Assembly (NCBI RefSeq): GCF_900112355.1
Contig: NZ_FOLM01000001.1
Span: forward strand, 969,702 to 1,033,701
Length of the DNA: 64,000 nt
DNA from: Streptomyces aidingensis
Lineage (GTDB): Bacteria; Actinomycetota; Actinomycetes; Streptomycetales; Streptomycetaceae
Reading direction: 5' to 3'
Below, piece by piece: positions 43,845 through 53,698 of this stretch. The position numbers and the translations under genes were made by a program. Under the pieces are notes generated by a model that saw nothing but the letters and a program-made list of their open reading frames with translations, searched no databases and was not told the DNA's origin. Position 1 is the stretch's first letter. Each line of letters begins with the position of its first letter.

Positions 43845-45260
43845 ATGAGCCGCATACATCCCCACACCACCCCAGCCACTCCGGCCGGCCCAGCCACTCC
43901 GGCCGGCCCGTCCGCCGCGCCGCCGCCCGGCGGCGGGGGCGGACGGGCCCGGCCCGGGCGGCGCGGCCTGCTCACCGGTGCCGCCGGCCTCGGCGTCCTG
44001 GCCGCCCTGGGCGCCACCGCCGGCTGCGCCTCGCCCACCGCCCTGGCCGCCGACCCCTCCCGGGTCCGCTTCTGGAATCTCTTCAGCGGCGGCGACGGGG
44101 CACATATGCGCCGTCTTTTGAATCGTTTTTGTCGGGAGCATCCGGACATTCCGGTGGACGACACCACGCTGGCCTGGGGCGATCCCTACTACACCAAGCT
44201 CGCCATGGCCGGGGCCGGCGGGCGCGCCCCGGAACTGGCCGTGATGCATCTGGGCCGGATCACCGGCTTCGCCCCCGGCCGGCTGCTGGACCCCATCGAC
44301 ACCGGACTGCTGGAGCGGCACGGCATCCGCCGCGCGGACTTCAACCCGGTGCTCTGGGACCGCGCGGTGGTGGACGGCGAACTCTACGGGCTGCCGCTCG
44401 ACATCCACCCCTCGGTCTGCTACTACAACCGCCCGGCCTGCCGCGAGGCCGGCCTGCTGGACTCCGGCGGCCGGCTCGCCGAGATCAACGGCGCCGAGGA
44501 CTTCCTCGCCGCGCTGGACGCGGTGCGCGAGGTGATCGGCCAGTCCCCGCTGGGCTGGAACGCCCTGATGCCGGTCGAATGCTGGTGGACCTTCCTCTCG
44601 CTCTACACCCAGACCGGCGGCACCATCCTGACCCCGGACGCCGACGGGATCACCCTGGACGACGACCGTGCCGAGGAGGTGCTGGCCTTTCTGGCCCGGC
44701 TGGTCGCCGACGAGTACGCGGTGCCCGGCCAGGACCTGGTCGGCTATCTGGTCAACGGCGGCGGCTTCGTCTGGTTCGGCAACTGGCTGGTCATCAACTT
44801 CAACGACGCGGGGCTGGACTACGGCGCCCGCGCCTTCCCCACCCTGTTCGGCACCCCGGCCGGGCAGGCCGAGTCGCACTGCTTCGTCCTGCCCCACCGG
44901 CGCGGGCGCGGCGGCGCCTCCGACGAGGCCGCCCATGCGCTGATGGCCTGGCTGGTGCGCTCCAGCCTGGCCTGGGCCGAGGCCAGCCATGTCCCCGCCT
45001 ATCTGCCGGTGCTCACCGATCCGCGCTATCTGGAGCTCCAGCCGCAGGCCGAGTACCGGGAGGCCATGGACCGGGCGGTCTTCGACCCGCCCGCCTGGTT
45101 CAGCGGCACCAGCTCCCGCATCCAGCAGGACGTCGGCAGCCATGTCTCGGCCGCGGCCATGGGCCAGGTCTCGCCGGCCGACGGGGTGCGCGGCATGCGG
45201 GACGCCCTGGGACGGCTGCTGGCCACCCGCAACCCCTTCGGCGAGGGGAGCGCGTCATGA
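43845..45260 (+). CDS. Sugar ABC transporter substrate-binding lipoprotein, probable Tat substrate
   Basis: A 471-residue solute-binding protein of the maltose/oligosaccharide group. The N-terminus has a twin-arginine pattern (RRGLLTGAAGLG, Arg39-Arg40) and a lipobox ending at Cys61, so it is a lipoprotein probably exported folded. The mature part shows VRFWNLFSGGDGAHMRRLL, PELAVMHLGRITGFAPGRLLDPI and PLDIHPSVCYYN. Codons 90-97 are a run of rare A/T-ending codons. GAGAGGG precedes the ATG. It is the first gene of an operon with two permeases; no ATPase gene follows, so a shared MsiK-type ATPase is expected. Confidence 0.9.
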   Translation: MSRIHPHTTPATPAGPATPAGPSAAPPPGGGGGRARPGRRGLLTGAAGLGVLAALGATAGCASPTALAADPSRVRFWNLFSGGDGAHMRRLLNRFCREHPDIPVDDTTLAWGDPYYTKLAMAGAGGRAPELAVMHLGRITGFAPGRLLDPIDTGLLERHGIRRADFNPVLWDRAVVDGELYGLPLDIHPSVCYYNRPACREAGLLDSGGRLAEINGAEDFLAALDAVREVIGQSPLGWNALMPVECWWTFLSLYTQTGGTILTPDADGITLDDDRAEEVLAFLARLVADEYAVPGQDLVGYLVNGGGFVWFGNWLVINFNDAGLDYGARAFPTLFGTPAGQAESHCFVLPHRRGRGGASDEAAHALMAWLVRSSLAWAEASHVPAYLPVLTDPRYLELQPQAEYREAMDRAVFDPPAWFSGTSSRIQQDVGSHVSAAAMGQVSPADGVRGMRDALGRLLATRNPFGEGSAS

Positions 45261-46263
45261 GCGGCAGCCCCCTCACCCCGGCCGCCGGTCCGGCCCCCGT
45301 CCCCGCCGCCGGTCCGGCGGCCGGTGCGGCGGTCACGCCCGCCGGTGAGGCCGCCGCCGCCCCGGGCGGCCGGCGCCGGTCCGGCCCGGCGCGCACGCTG
45401 AACCGGCTGGACGGCCTGTTCCAGCACGGCGCCTGGTTTCTCGCCCCCTTCCTCGCCCTCTACGCCCTGTTCCTGATCTGGCCGCTGCTCTCCGGAGTCT
45501 GGTACAGCCTCAACGAGACCAATCTGGCGGGCATCGACACCGAGTTCATCGGGCTGGACAACTACCGCGAGGCGTTCGACGACCCGGCGGTGTGGGACTC
45601 CCTGCGCAACACCGTGGTCTTCACCGCCCTGGTCACCCCGATGATCGTGGTCACCGCCTTCGGGCTGGCGCTGCTCACCCACCATCTGAAGTACGGCACC
45701 TGGTTCTGGCGGCTGGCCTTCTTCGCGCCCTTCCTGCTGCCCTCGGCCGTGGTCTCCGACCTGTGGGAGTGGATGTACCAGCCGGACTTCGGCCTGTTCA
45801 ACAACGCCCTGGGCACCCGGGTGCCCTGGCTGCTGGAGGGCGGCTGGGCGATGTTCTCGGTGGCGCTCACCACCCTGTGGTGGACGGTCGGCTTCGCCTA
45901 TCTGCTCTATCTGGCCGCCCTGCACGCCATCCCGGCGCAGCTCTACGAGGCGGCGGAACTCGACGGCGCCGGCCCGCTGAAGCGGCTGTGGTACCTCACC
46001 GTGCCCCTGGTGCGCTCCGTCACCGGGCTGATCGTCATTCTCACCCTGCTGGCCTCGCTCCAGGTCTTCGACCAGATCTTCCTGATGACGGCCGGCGGCC
46101 CCAACAACGAGACCCGGCCGGTGGTGCAGTACATCGTCCAGCAGGGTTTCACCGGCTACCGGATCGGCTACGCCTCGGCCGTCTCCTACATCGTCTTCGT
46201 CCTGATCGTCTCGGTGACACTGCTGCGGCTGCTGGCGGTGCGCAAGCGTGAGGAGGCTCTGCG

Positions 46264-46267
<4 letters not shown>
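45257..46267 (+). CDS. Sugar ABC transporter permease (MalF type)
   Basis: A 336-residue inner-membrane permease with about six helices after a 50-residue Ala/Pro-rich cytoplasmic start. The EAA loop that docks the ATPase is YEAAELDGAGPLKRLWYLTVP (about 230). LIWPLLSGVWYSLNETNL and QVFDQIFLMTAGGPNNET are typical of MalF-like sugar permeases. Its ATG overlaps the upstream TGA (ATGA), and its stop overlaps the next gene in the same way. Confidence 0.92.
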
Positions 46268-47205
<938 letters not shown>

Positions 47206-47223
47206 CCACGGCGGGCGCCCCCG

Positions 47224-47301
47224 TTGACCGGGGTGCGCCCGCCGCTTACAGTCTCCCTGCGCCGATGTTCGAAGAATCGATCGATGTACGAAATTTCGAA
47301 T
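47224..47301 (+). promoter_or_regulatory. GH51 promoter with composite IclR-type operator (copy 3)
   Basis: TTGACC (47224-47229), exact 17-bp spacer, TACAGT (47247-47252), then a 35-bp element at 47267-47301: TTCGA-N4-TCG-N9-CGA-N4-TCGAA. Architecture and spacing equal copies 1 and 2. It lies just after the expected start point. Confidence 0.68.
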
Positions 47302-47380
47302 GATCGGATCGGGCGGGCAACGGCTCAGCGGCCGGTTCCCCGCCCCTGCCCGCACCGCCCGTACCGTTCCGAGGATCCGT

Positions 47381-48916
47381 ATGAGTGCTCCGCCCCCCGC
47401 GTCTCCCGCCGCCGCCCGGTTCGTCCTCGACCCCGACTTCACCGTCGGCCCGGTGGATCCGCGCCTGTTCGGCTCGTTCGTGGAACACCTCGGCCGCTGC
47501 GTCTACACCGGCATCTACGAGCCCGGCCACCCCAGCGCCGACGACCGGGGCCTGCGCACCGACGTGCTGGAACTGATCCGGGAGCTGGGGGTGACCGCCA
47601 TCCGCTACCCGGGCGGCAACTTCGTCTCCGGCTACCGCTGGGAGGACGGCGTCGGCCCCAAGGACAAGCGGCCCCGGCGGCTGGACCTGGCCTGGCGCTC
47701 CACCGAGAGCAACCAGTTCGGGCTGGCCGAGTTCATGGACTTCCTGCGCAAGGTCGGTGGCGAGCCCATGATGGCGGTCAACCTCGGCACCCGCGGCGTG
47801 GAGGACGCCGTGCGGCTGCTGGAGTACGCCAACCACCCCGGCGGCACCGAGCTCTCCGATCTGCGCGCCGCGCACGGCGACCGGGACCCGTACGGCGTCC
47901 GGCTGTGGTGCCTGGGCAACGAGATGGACGGCTTCTGGCAGATCGGCCACAAGAGCGCCGAGGAATACGGGGCGCTGGCCACCGCCACCGCCCGCGCCAT
48001 GCGGATGATCGACCCCGGGCTGGAACTCGTCGCCTGCGGCAGCTCGGGCCAGTCCATGCCCACCTTCGCGGCCTGGGAGTCCACCGTCCTCCAGCACTGC
48101 TACGAGGAGGTGGACCACATCTCCATGCACGCCTACTACGAGGAACTGGACGGCGACCGCGACTCCTTCCTGGCCTCGGCGGTGGACACCGAGTCCTTCA
48201 TCGAGAACGTGGTGGCCACCTGCGACCATGTGGGCGCCCGGCTGAAGTCGAAGAAGCGGATCAACATCTCCTTCGACGAGTGGAACGTCTGGTACATGAA
48301 CAACCCGGAATCCTCGGTGATGGTCCCGCCGGAGGACTGGGCCGAGGCGCCGCGGCTGCTGGAGGACAACTACTCGGTGACGGACGCGGTGGTGTTCGGC
48401 TCGCTGCTGATCGCCCTGCTGCGCCACGCCGACCGGGTCAAGGTGGCCTGCCTGGCGCAGCTGGTCAATGTGATCGCGCCGATCCTCACCGAGCCCGGCG
48501 GGCCGGCCTGGCGGCAGACCACCTTCTTCCCCTTCGCCCAGGCGTCCAGGTACGGGCGCGGCACCGTCCTGGACGTGCGGCCGGAGAGCCCGTTGTACCG
48601 GACCGGGAAGTACGGCGAGGTGCCGCTGCTGCACGCCACCGCGGTGCGGGACGAGGACAGCGGCGCGGTCACCGTGTTCGCGGTCAACCGCGGGCAGCAC
48701 CAGCCGCTGCCGCTGGAGGTCACCCTGCGCGGGCTGGGCCTGGGCGAGGTGGTGGAGCACAGCGTGCTGGCGGACGCCGACCCCGAGGCCCGCAACACCC
48801 TGCGGGAGCCGGAGCGGGTCCGGCCGCATGCCGCCGCGCCGGGCACCGTGCTGACCGGCGGGGTGCTGCGCGCCACCCTGGAACCGCTCTCCTGGAACGT
48901 GATCCGGCTGCGCTGA
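47381..48916 (+). CDS. GH51 alpha-L-arabinofuranosidase
   Basis: A 511-residue glycosidase that releases terminal L-arabinofuranose from arabinan or arabinoxylan fragments. The acid/base is Glu181 in LWCLGNEMDGFWQIG and the nucleophile Glu300 in NISFDEWNVWY. SFVEHLGRCVYTGIYEP and RYPGGNFVSGYRWEDGVGP are GH51 signatures. There is no signal peptide, so it acts on imported oligosaccharides, matching the importer next door. GAGG lies 6 bases before the ATG. Its promoter has the same operator as the importer and iclR. Confidence 0.95.
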   Translation: MSAPPPASPAAARFVLDPDFTVGPVDPRLFGSFVEHLGRCVYTGIYEPGHPSADDRGLRTDVLELIRELGVTAIRYPGGNFVSGYRWEDGVGPKDKRPRRLDLAWRSTESNQFGLAEFMDFLRKVGGEPMMAVNLGTRGVEDAVRLLEYANHPGGTELSDLRAAHGDRDPYGVRLWCLGNEMDGFWQIGHKSAEEYGALATATARAMRMIDPGLELVACGSSGQSMPTFAAWESTVLQHCYEEVDHISMHAYYEELDGDRDSFLASAVDTESFIENVVATCDHVGARLKSKKRINISFDEWNVWYMNNPESSVMVPPEDWAEAPRLLEDNYSVTDAVVFGSLLIALLRHADRVKVACLAQLVNVIAPILTEPGGPAWRQTTFFPFAQASRYGRGTVLDVRPESPLYRTGKYGEVPLLHATAVRDEDSGAVTVFAVNRGQHQPLPLEVTLRGLGLGEVVEHSVLADADPEARNTLREPERVRPHAAAPGTVLTGGVLRATLEPLSWNVIRLR

Positions 48917-48920
48917 GCGG

Positions 48921-48961
48921 CGACGGCCGGCCGGTGGCAGCGGGCTGCCGGCCGGCCGTCG
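48921..48961. terminator. Bidirectional terminator between GH51 and peptidase genes
   Basis: Perfect 14-bp G+C arms between two convergent stops, starting 4 bases after the GH51 stop. Confidence 0.65.
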
Positions 48962-48980
48962 ACAGCCGGCCGGGCCGGGC

Positions 48981-50171
48981 TCAGCCAGCCGGGGCGGAGG
49001 CCGCGGTGATCAGGAGTTCCTTGATCTGGCGGGTGATGTCCCGGCGGTTGGCCACCAGCACCGGGTCGGTGTACCGGCCCTGAGCCGGATCGGCGTTCTC
49101 CGGGGCGAACTCCAGCACCGGGGTGTGCAGATGGCCGCCCGGCAGGGCGGCGCCCGGGCCCAGCCGGTCCCGCAGCAGAGTGGCCCGGTAGGCGATCTCG
49201 TTGGACAGATACGCGCCGCCGCCTCCGGCCCGGGCCGCCGCCCCCGGCTCGCCGCTGGGCCCCTCCGCCCGGACCACCGGCTCCCCGGCGCCCTGCGGAA
49301 GCTCCTGGACGGCCGTGTTGTCCAGCACCGGGAAGCGCCCGGTCCTGGCCGAGACCATGGCCCGGAACGGCAGGGAGGTCACCGTCCACTGCGGCGCCGT
49401 CCCCGGGTCCGCCACCGGGACGGCGCCCACCGACTCCTCCCCGGCGTTGTCCCGGCCGCCGCCGCGCCGGCCCGCGTTGTACCTCTCCAGGTGGAAGGCG
49501 CCCGGCAGGCCCTGGCTGACCGTCATGAACAGCGTCACCTGCCGGGGCCCGGGCTCCAGATACGGCCGCAGCGCCCGCTCCACGATCCCGGCGGTGAAGT
49601 CCGCCCAGCGCACCGGGAAGAGCACCCCCGCCACATGCGCGGTGCGCCCGTCCGGCAGCCGCAGCGCGGTGCCGTCCAGCGTCAGTGCCGCCGCCCCCGA
49701 GGGGTTGCCGCGGCGGATGTCCTCGTCCAGCCGGAACGGGTCGAAGCCGGTGATCAGCACCCGCAGCCGCTCCGCACCGGCGGGCAGATGATTGCCGGTC
49801 ATGCCGCGTGAGGCGTACTCCAGTTCGGTGAGCAGCAGCGGGAGATCCGCCTCGAACCCGGGCCGCCAGGCGCGCAGCGCCCGGCGCAGCGCCAGCCGGG
49901 TCCAGTACAGCGGGCGGTCGTCGCCGTCGCTCTCCCGCAGCCGGCGCACGGCGTTGCGCCACAGCACCAGCCCGTGCCGGCGCACGGTCCGCAGCGCCTC
50001 CTCCGGGCCGCCGGCGGTCTCCAGCGCCTTCTCCAGGGACCGTACGGCGTCCGCCAGTCCGCCGTAGCGCAGAATCCGCCGCGGCACGTTCTCCGCGAGC
50101 CGCGCTTCCTCGGCCGTCGTGGCCGTGCCTGCCGTGCCTGCCGGGTCTGCCGGGGGAGATGCCGTGGACAC
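48981..50171 (-). CDS. Pyroglutamyl-peptidase-like protein with Cys-to-Ser change
   Basis: A 396-residue protein. From residue 138 it follows the pyrrolidone-carboxylate peptidase fold: ITGFDPF (140-146), GNPSG (155-159), HLER with the catalytic Glu (Glu229), AYLSNEIAYRA (320-330) and GHLHTP with the catalytic His (about 349). The Cys nucleophile of family C15 aligns with Ser323. The 130-residue N-terminal extension is helical and of unknown role. No signal peptide is seen. GGAG lies 5 bases before the GTG. It may be an inactive homologue, or a serine variant of the enzyme that removes N-terminal pyroglutamate. Confidence 0.78.
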   Translation of the reverse strand: MSTASPPADPAGTAGTATTAEEARLAENVPRRILRYGGLADAVRSLEKALETAGGPEEALRTVRRHGLVLWRNAVRRLRESDGDDRPLYWTRLALRRALRAWRPGFEADLPLLLTELEYASRGMTGNHLPAGAERLRVLITGFDPFRLDEDIRRGNPSGAAALTLDGTALRLPDGRTAHVAGVLFPVRWADFTAGIVERALRPYLEPGPRQVTLFMTVSQGLPGAFHLERYNAGRRGGGRDNAGEESVGAVPVADPGTAPQWTVTSLPFRAMVSARTGRFPVLDNTAVQELPQGAGEPVVRAEGPSGEPGAAARAGGGGAYLSNEIAYRATLLRDRLGPGAALPGGHLHTPVLEFAPENADPAQGRYTDPVLVANRRDITRQIKELLITAASAPAG

Positions 50172-50338
50172 ATGCGCTCCGGTGGTGCGGGAACGGGGTG
50201 CGCCCAGAGCTATCAGCCGGGCTCCTGGAGCGGGAAGTGGCCGGAAGGTCTCGTTCCGGCGACATTCACCGCATCCTCACGCGGAGAACCCAGCGGATCG
50301 CGGACCGTGACAAATCAGGCACTGTTACGGGAGGGACG

Positions 50339-50364
50339 GTTTCGCCGGGGCGCGCCGAGGGCAC
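50339..50364 (+). promoter_or_regulatory. Possible stress-sigma (SigB-type) promoter
   Basis: GTTTC (50339), 15-bp spacer, GGGCAC (50359-50364) resembles the GNNTN14-16GGGTAC pattern of Streptomyces SigB-like factors. It lies 49 bases before a GlsB/YeaQ-family stress protein gene, a plausible target. Confidence 0.4.
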
Positions 50365-50412
50365 GTGAATCCGTGCAAACCAACTGAAGTAGTCAAAAAG
50401 GGGCAAATCGCC

Positions 50413-50685
50413 ATGAGTATTCTCGCGTGGATTCTGCTGGGCCTGCTGGCGGGCCTGATCGCCAGGGCGCTGATGCCCGGCCGCCAGCCCGGCGGCATCA
50501 TCGTGACCACCCTGCTCGGGATAGGCGGCGCACTGCTCGGCGGCTGGCTGGGCAAGGTCATCTTCGGAGTGGACTCGGTCGACGGCTTCTTCGAACTCTC
50601 CACCTGGATCGCGGCCGTTGTCGGAGCCGTGATCATCATCTTCCTCTACCAGCTCCTCACCGGCGGACGCCGGACCCGGGTCTGA
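50413..50685 (+). CDS. GlsB/YeaQ/YmgE-family small stress membrane protein
   Basis: A 90-residue protein with three hydrophobic helices (MSILAWILLGLLAGLIARALMPG, GGIIVTTLLGIGGALLGGWLGKVIFG, LSTWIAAVVGAVIIIFLYQLL). The Gly-rich pattern and the ARALMPG motif are family hallmarks; the family was named from transglycosylase-associated and stress proteins, and its biochemical role is not established. AAGGGG lies 9 bases before the ATG. It is a single-gene unit with a terminator-like hairpin downstream. Confidence 0.88.
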   Translation: MSILAWILLGLLAGLIARALMPGRQPGGIIVTTLLGIGGALLGGWLGKVIFGVDSVDGFFELSTWIAAVVGAVIIIFLYQLLTGGRRTRV

Positions 50686-51147
50686 CCGGCCCGGCAGCCA
50701 CCCCCGGCGCCCCGCCGGGCGGAACCCCGCCGCCCCCGCCGCCCCCTCCCCCTCTTCCGCCCCTTCCCTTTGGACGGCGCGCTCGTCGGTACGACGGGCG
50801 CGCCGTCCGCATGTCCGCCCGCCCCGCGGGCCGGTGACCGGATACCGGCCACCGCGGCCGTCCCGCCGCCCGGCGGGCGCCGCGAGGGCGGGGGCCGGTG
50901 GGGCCCCGGGGGAGAATGCGGCGGTACGGGCGGCCCACGGGGGGCGTACGCCGGGGCAGCGGACGGGGCGCATACCCGCGGGGAAAACGGCTTCCGGACA
51001 AAGGACGGGGATTGCCGCACCGGGCCGTCTCCGGGCGGGCGCGACCGGATAGCGTCGGCGAGCGCGAACAACTGTCCCTCATGGCAGGGCGGTTGGCGCT
51101 CCCAAGGCCGTGCGCGAAACCGGGCGCACCCGACCCGGAGGAGTTCT
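50686..51147. other. Intergenic region before the phospholipase gene
   Basis: No gene is supported. It contains a hairpin at 50772-50808 (listed) and GGAGGAG just before the next start. No clear promoter was found. Confidence 0.45.
50772..50808 (+). terminator. Hairpin after GlsB-family gene
   Basis: Arms GGACGGCGCGC/GCGCGCCGTCC are perfect, and a further CGTCG/CGACG pair closes a 3-base loop after one mismatch. Confidence 0.6.
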
Positions 51148-51603
51148 GTGGTCCCCAGAACCGTGAAGGGCCTGGCCGCCGGCGGCGTTGCCGTGGCCAC
51201 CGTCTTCGTCGTGATCCTGCCGGCGGACGCCGCACCGTCCGACAAGCCCGACATGCTGACCAGCTTCACCCAGACCGGCAAGGCGAGTTACGACGCCTGG
51301 AAGCGGGCCGAAGCCGACCGCGGGGCATGGGCGGAGTACGAGTTCGACTGGACCACGGACTACTGCAGCAAATCACCCGACAAGCCGCTCGGTTTCCCGT
51401 TCGGAACAGCCTGCCAGCGGCATGACTTCGGCTACCGCAACTTCAAGGATCTCGGCACGTTCAAGGACCACAAGAAGCGGCTGGACGACGCGTTCCACGC
51501 CGATCTGCGGCGGATCTGCAACCGCTACAGCACCTTCCGCAAATCCGCCTGCCGCTCCCTGGCCTGGACCTACTACCGGGCCGTGCACACCTTCGGCGAC
51601 TGA
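51148..51603 (+). CDS. Secreted bacterial phospholipase A2
   Basis: A 151-residue precursor of the small Streptomyces-type PLA2, which hydrolyses the sn-2 ester of phospholipids with Ca2+. The signal peptide covers about residues 1-29 (VAVATVFVVILPADAA). The catalytic His92-Asp93 pair sits in CQRHDFGYRN, and the Ca2+-binding segment is YEFDWTTDYCS. Four cysteines (73, 89 and two near the C-terminus) fit the two disulfides of the family. GGAGGAG lies 4 bases before the GTG. No partner genes are adjacent. Confidence 0.93.
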   Translation: MVPRTVKGLAAGGVAVATVFVVILPADAAPSDKPDMLTSFTQTGKASYDAWKRAEADRGAWAEYEFDWTTDYCSKSPDKPLGFPFGTACQRHDFGYRNFKDLGTFKDHKKRLDDAFHADLRRICNRYSTFRKSACRSLAWTYYRAVHTFGD

Positions 51604-51625
51604 CGGCCGGACCGGACCGGACCGG

Positions 51626-52594
51626 TCAGCCGGGCGCGCCGGGGGAGAACCGGGCCAGCGGGCCCGGGAGCCGGGCGCCGGGCGGCGACATGGCGGTGTC
51701 GCCGCCCAGCCGGGCCAGCATGTCCAGGGCCAGCCGGCCGCGCCGGACCCGTTCCCGCGCGGCGGCCAGGGCGGTGTCCCGCATATGGCGGCCGTACGGG
51801 TAGCTGCCCGGGGCCTTGCTCAGCCCGAACTTCAGATAGACCGGCGCGGCCCGCCGCACCAGCTCGGCGACCTCGTGCATCCGCACATAGCCGCCCAGGT
51901 CGTCGGGGGCCTCCAGATAGAGATCCAGCGGCACCCGGCTGACCCGCCGGATCTCGGTGAGATGCTGGAGCGTCAGATCCGAGGGCACGTTGACCGAGTC
52001 GGCCCCGAGCTGCTCATGGACCGCGACCGAGGCCGGGTTCACCGGGCCGATCAGCGCGGAGACCTTGAAGGTGGTGTCGGCCGGCAGGGTGCCGGCGGCC
52101 CGCAGCCGGTGCAGGGTCCACAGCACCCCCTCGTCGGCCACCAGCAGACAGCGCACCCCGAGCTCGGTGGCGCGCAGCGCGTCCTCCACACAACCGGCCA
52201 GGGCGTCGTGGCCGCGGGCCCGCAGCCCCGCCCCGCCGGAGGCGGTGCGGGTGGCGGCCCCGATGTCCCAGGTGCCGCGCGGGCCGGTGAACAGGCACAG
52301 CTCGGCACGGGCCGCCGCGCATGCCTGTGCCATCTCGGTGATCTCGGCGTCGGTCAGCATCCACACCCCGCTGCCCTGGCTGATGCGGTGCACCGGCACC
52401 TCCAGGCCGGCGGCCTCCTTCAGCACGGCGGCGAGGAGTTCCGGATTCTCCGTGGACGGTATCTCGGTGCGCCAGCGGCCCCCGTCCGGAAAGGTGTGCG
52501 GGGAGGCGTCGGCCGGGTGCACGGCGGGGAGGCCGTGGCCGATGGACGTCAGTGCGGCGTCTGACGGGCGGTGGGGCGAGGCGGGCGCGGACAC
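51626..52594 (-). CDS. U32 peptidase-like TIM-barrel protein
   Basis: A 322-residue soluble protein resembling the N-terminal barrel of U32-family proteins (GVRCLLVADEGVLWTLHRLRAAG, KVSALIGPVNPASVAVHEQLGADSVNVPSDLTLQHLTEIRRVSRVPLDLYLEAPDD). The Fe-S cysteines of bona fide U32 members are not evident. Homologues occur in sugar-acid gene clusters, which fits the dehydrogenase 69 bases upstream on the same strand. AAGGAG precedes the GTG. The enzymatic role is unproven; a sugar-derivative lyase or aldolase is one possibility. Confidence 0.6.
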   Translation of the reverse strand: MSAPASPHRPSDAALTSIGHGLPAVHPADASPHTFPDGGRWRTEIPSTENPELLAAVLKEAAGLEVPVHRISQGSGVWMLTDAEITEMAQACAAARAELCLFTGPRGTWDIGAATRTASGGAGLRARGHDALAGCVEDALRATELGVRCLLVADEGVLWTLHRLRAAGTLPADTTFKVSALIGPVNPASVAVHEQLGADSVNVPSDLTLQHLTEIRRVSRVPLDLYLEAPDDLGGYVRMHEVAELVRRAAPVYLKFGLSKAPGSYPYGRHMRDTALAAARERVRRGRLALDMLARLGGDTAMSPPGARLPGPLARFSPGAPG

Positions 52595-52663
52595 GGTGCT
52601 CCTTGCGGGTGGGACGGCGGGAAGCGGGCGACGGGCGGCGGGCGGCGGTGGTCCGCGGACGGG

Positions 52664-53698
52664 CTACGGCTGGAGGAGGACCTTGCCGACCGCGGGGTCA
52701 CCGCTGCCGACCAGGGCGACGGCGGTCTCGAAGCCGGTCAGCGGCAGCCGGTGGGTGATCAGCGGGCCGGGATCGAGCAGCCCGGTGGCAAAGGCCCGCA
52801 CCGCGAAGGACCAGGCGGCGGAGGGCGCGCCGAAGACCGTGGCGAGGGAGAGCTGCCGCACGGTCAGCAGCAGCGGGTCCAGCCCGTCGGCCCCCGGCGC
52901 CGGGATGCCGGCCAGCACGATCCGGCCGCCGCGCCGGGCCAGCGCGCAGGCCTCGGCGGCCGAGCTGCGGGCCCCGGCGGTCTCCACCACCAGATCGTGG
53001 CCGGCCGGCAGGCCGGACAGCTCGCCGGGTGTGACGGTCCGCGTGGCGCCGAACCCGGCGGCCAGCCGCCGGGGACGCTCGCGCGGGTCCACGGTCACCA
53101 GCTCGGCCGGCGAGCAGGCGGCCAGCAGCTGCACGGCCAGCAGGCCCAGCGTGCCGGCGCCCACCACGGCGATCCGCTCGCCCGGCACCGGTGCCGCGGC
53201 CAGCACGGCGGCGGCCACCACGGCGGCCGGTTCCAGCAGCGCGGCGGCGGTCAGGTCGGCGCCGTCCGGCAGCGGGTGCAGCAGCCGGGCGGGCAGCACC
53301 AGATGGTCGGCGAAGGCGCCGGGCCGGGTGAAGCCGGTCTCCTGATAGGGGGCGGAGCACAGGGTGGTCCGGCCGGCCCGGCAGTGGTCGCAGGACTGGC
53401 AGCTTCTGAAGCCCTCGCCCACGGTGCCGCGGCCGGTCAGCGCCGGGTCCACACCGGGGCCGGTGGCCTCCACCGTGCCGGACCATTCGTGCCCCGGCAC
53501 CACCGGGTAGCGCACATAGCCCTCGGCGCGGGTGCCGTCCCAGATCTCCCGGTCGCTGGCGCAGACCCCGGCGGCGTGCACGGCCACCCGTACCTCGCCG
53601 GGGCCCGGCTCGGGCGGCTCGGGCCGGTTGAGCAGCCGGTACCGCCCGGGTCCCTCCACCAGCACGGCCCGGGAGCCGGCCGCCGCCGCGTCGCTCAC
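52664..53698 (-). CDS. Zinc-dependent alcohol/polyol dehydrogenase
   Basis: A 344-residue MDR dehydrogenase. Catalytic zinc ligands are in GVCASD (Cys about 46) and PGHEWSG; the structural zinc site is CQSCDHCRAGRTTLC. The NAD motif is IAVVGAGTLGLLAVQLLA (about 180). This build is shared by sorbitol, L-idonate and L-threonine dehydrogenases. Its GTG overlaps the stop of the upstream dehydratase remnant by 4 bases (GTGA), so both were one coupled operon under the fourth operator copy. It probably oxidises a sugar or sugar acid; NAD versus NADP is undecided. Confidence 0.9.
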   Translation of the reverse strand: MSDAAAAGSRAVLVEGPGRYRLLNRPEPPEPGPGEVRVAVHAAGVCASDREIWDGTRAEGYVRYPVVPGHEWSGTVEATGPGVDPALTGRGTVGEGFRSCQSCDHCRAGRTTLCSAPYQETGFTRPGAFADHLVLPARLLHPLPDGADLTAAALLEPAAVVAAAVLAAAPVPGERIAVVGAGTLGLLAVQLLAACSPAELVTVDPRERPRRLAAGFGATRTVTPGELSGLPAGHDLVVETAGARSSAAEACALARRGGRIVLAGIPAPGADGLDPLLLTVRQLSLATVFGAPSAAWSFAVRAFATGLLDPGPLITHRLPLTGFETAVALVGSGDPAVGKVLLQP

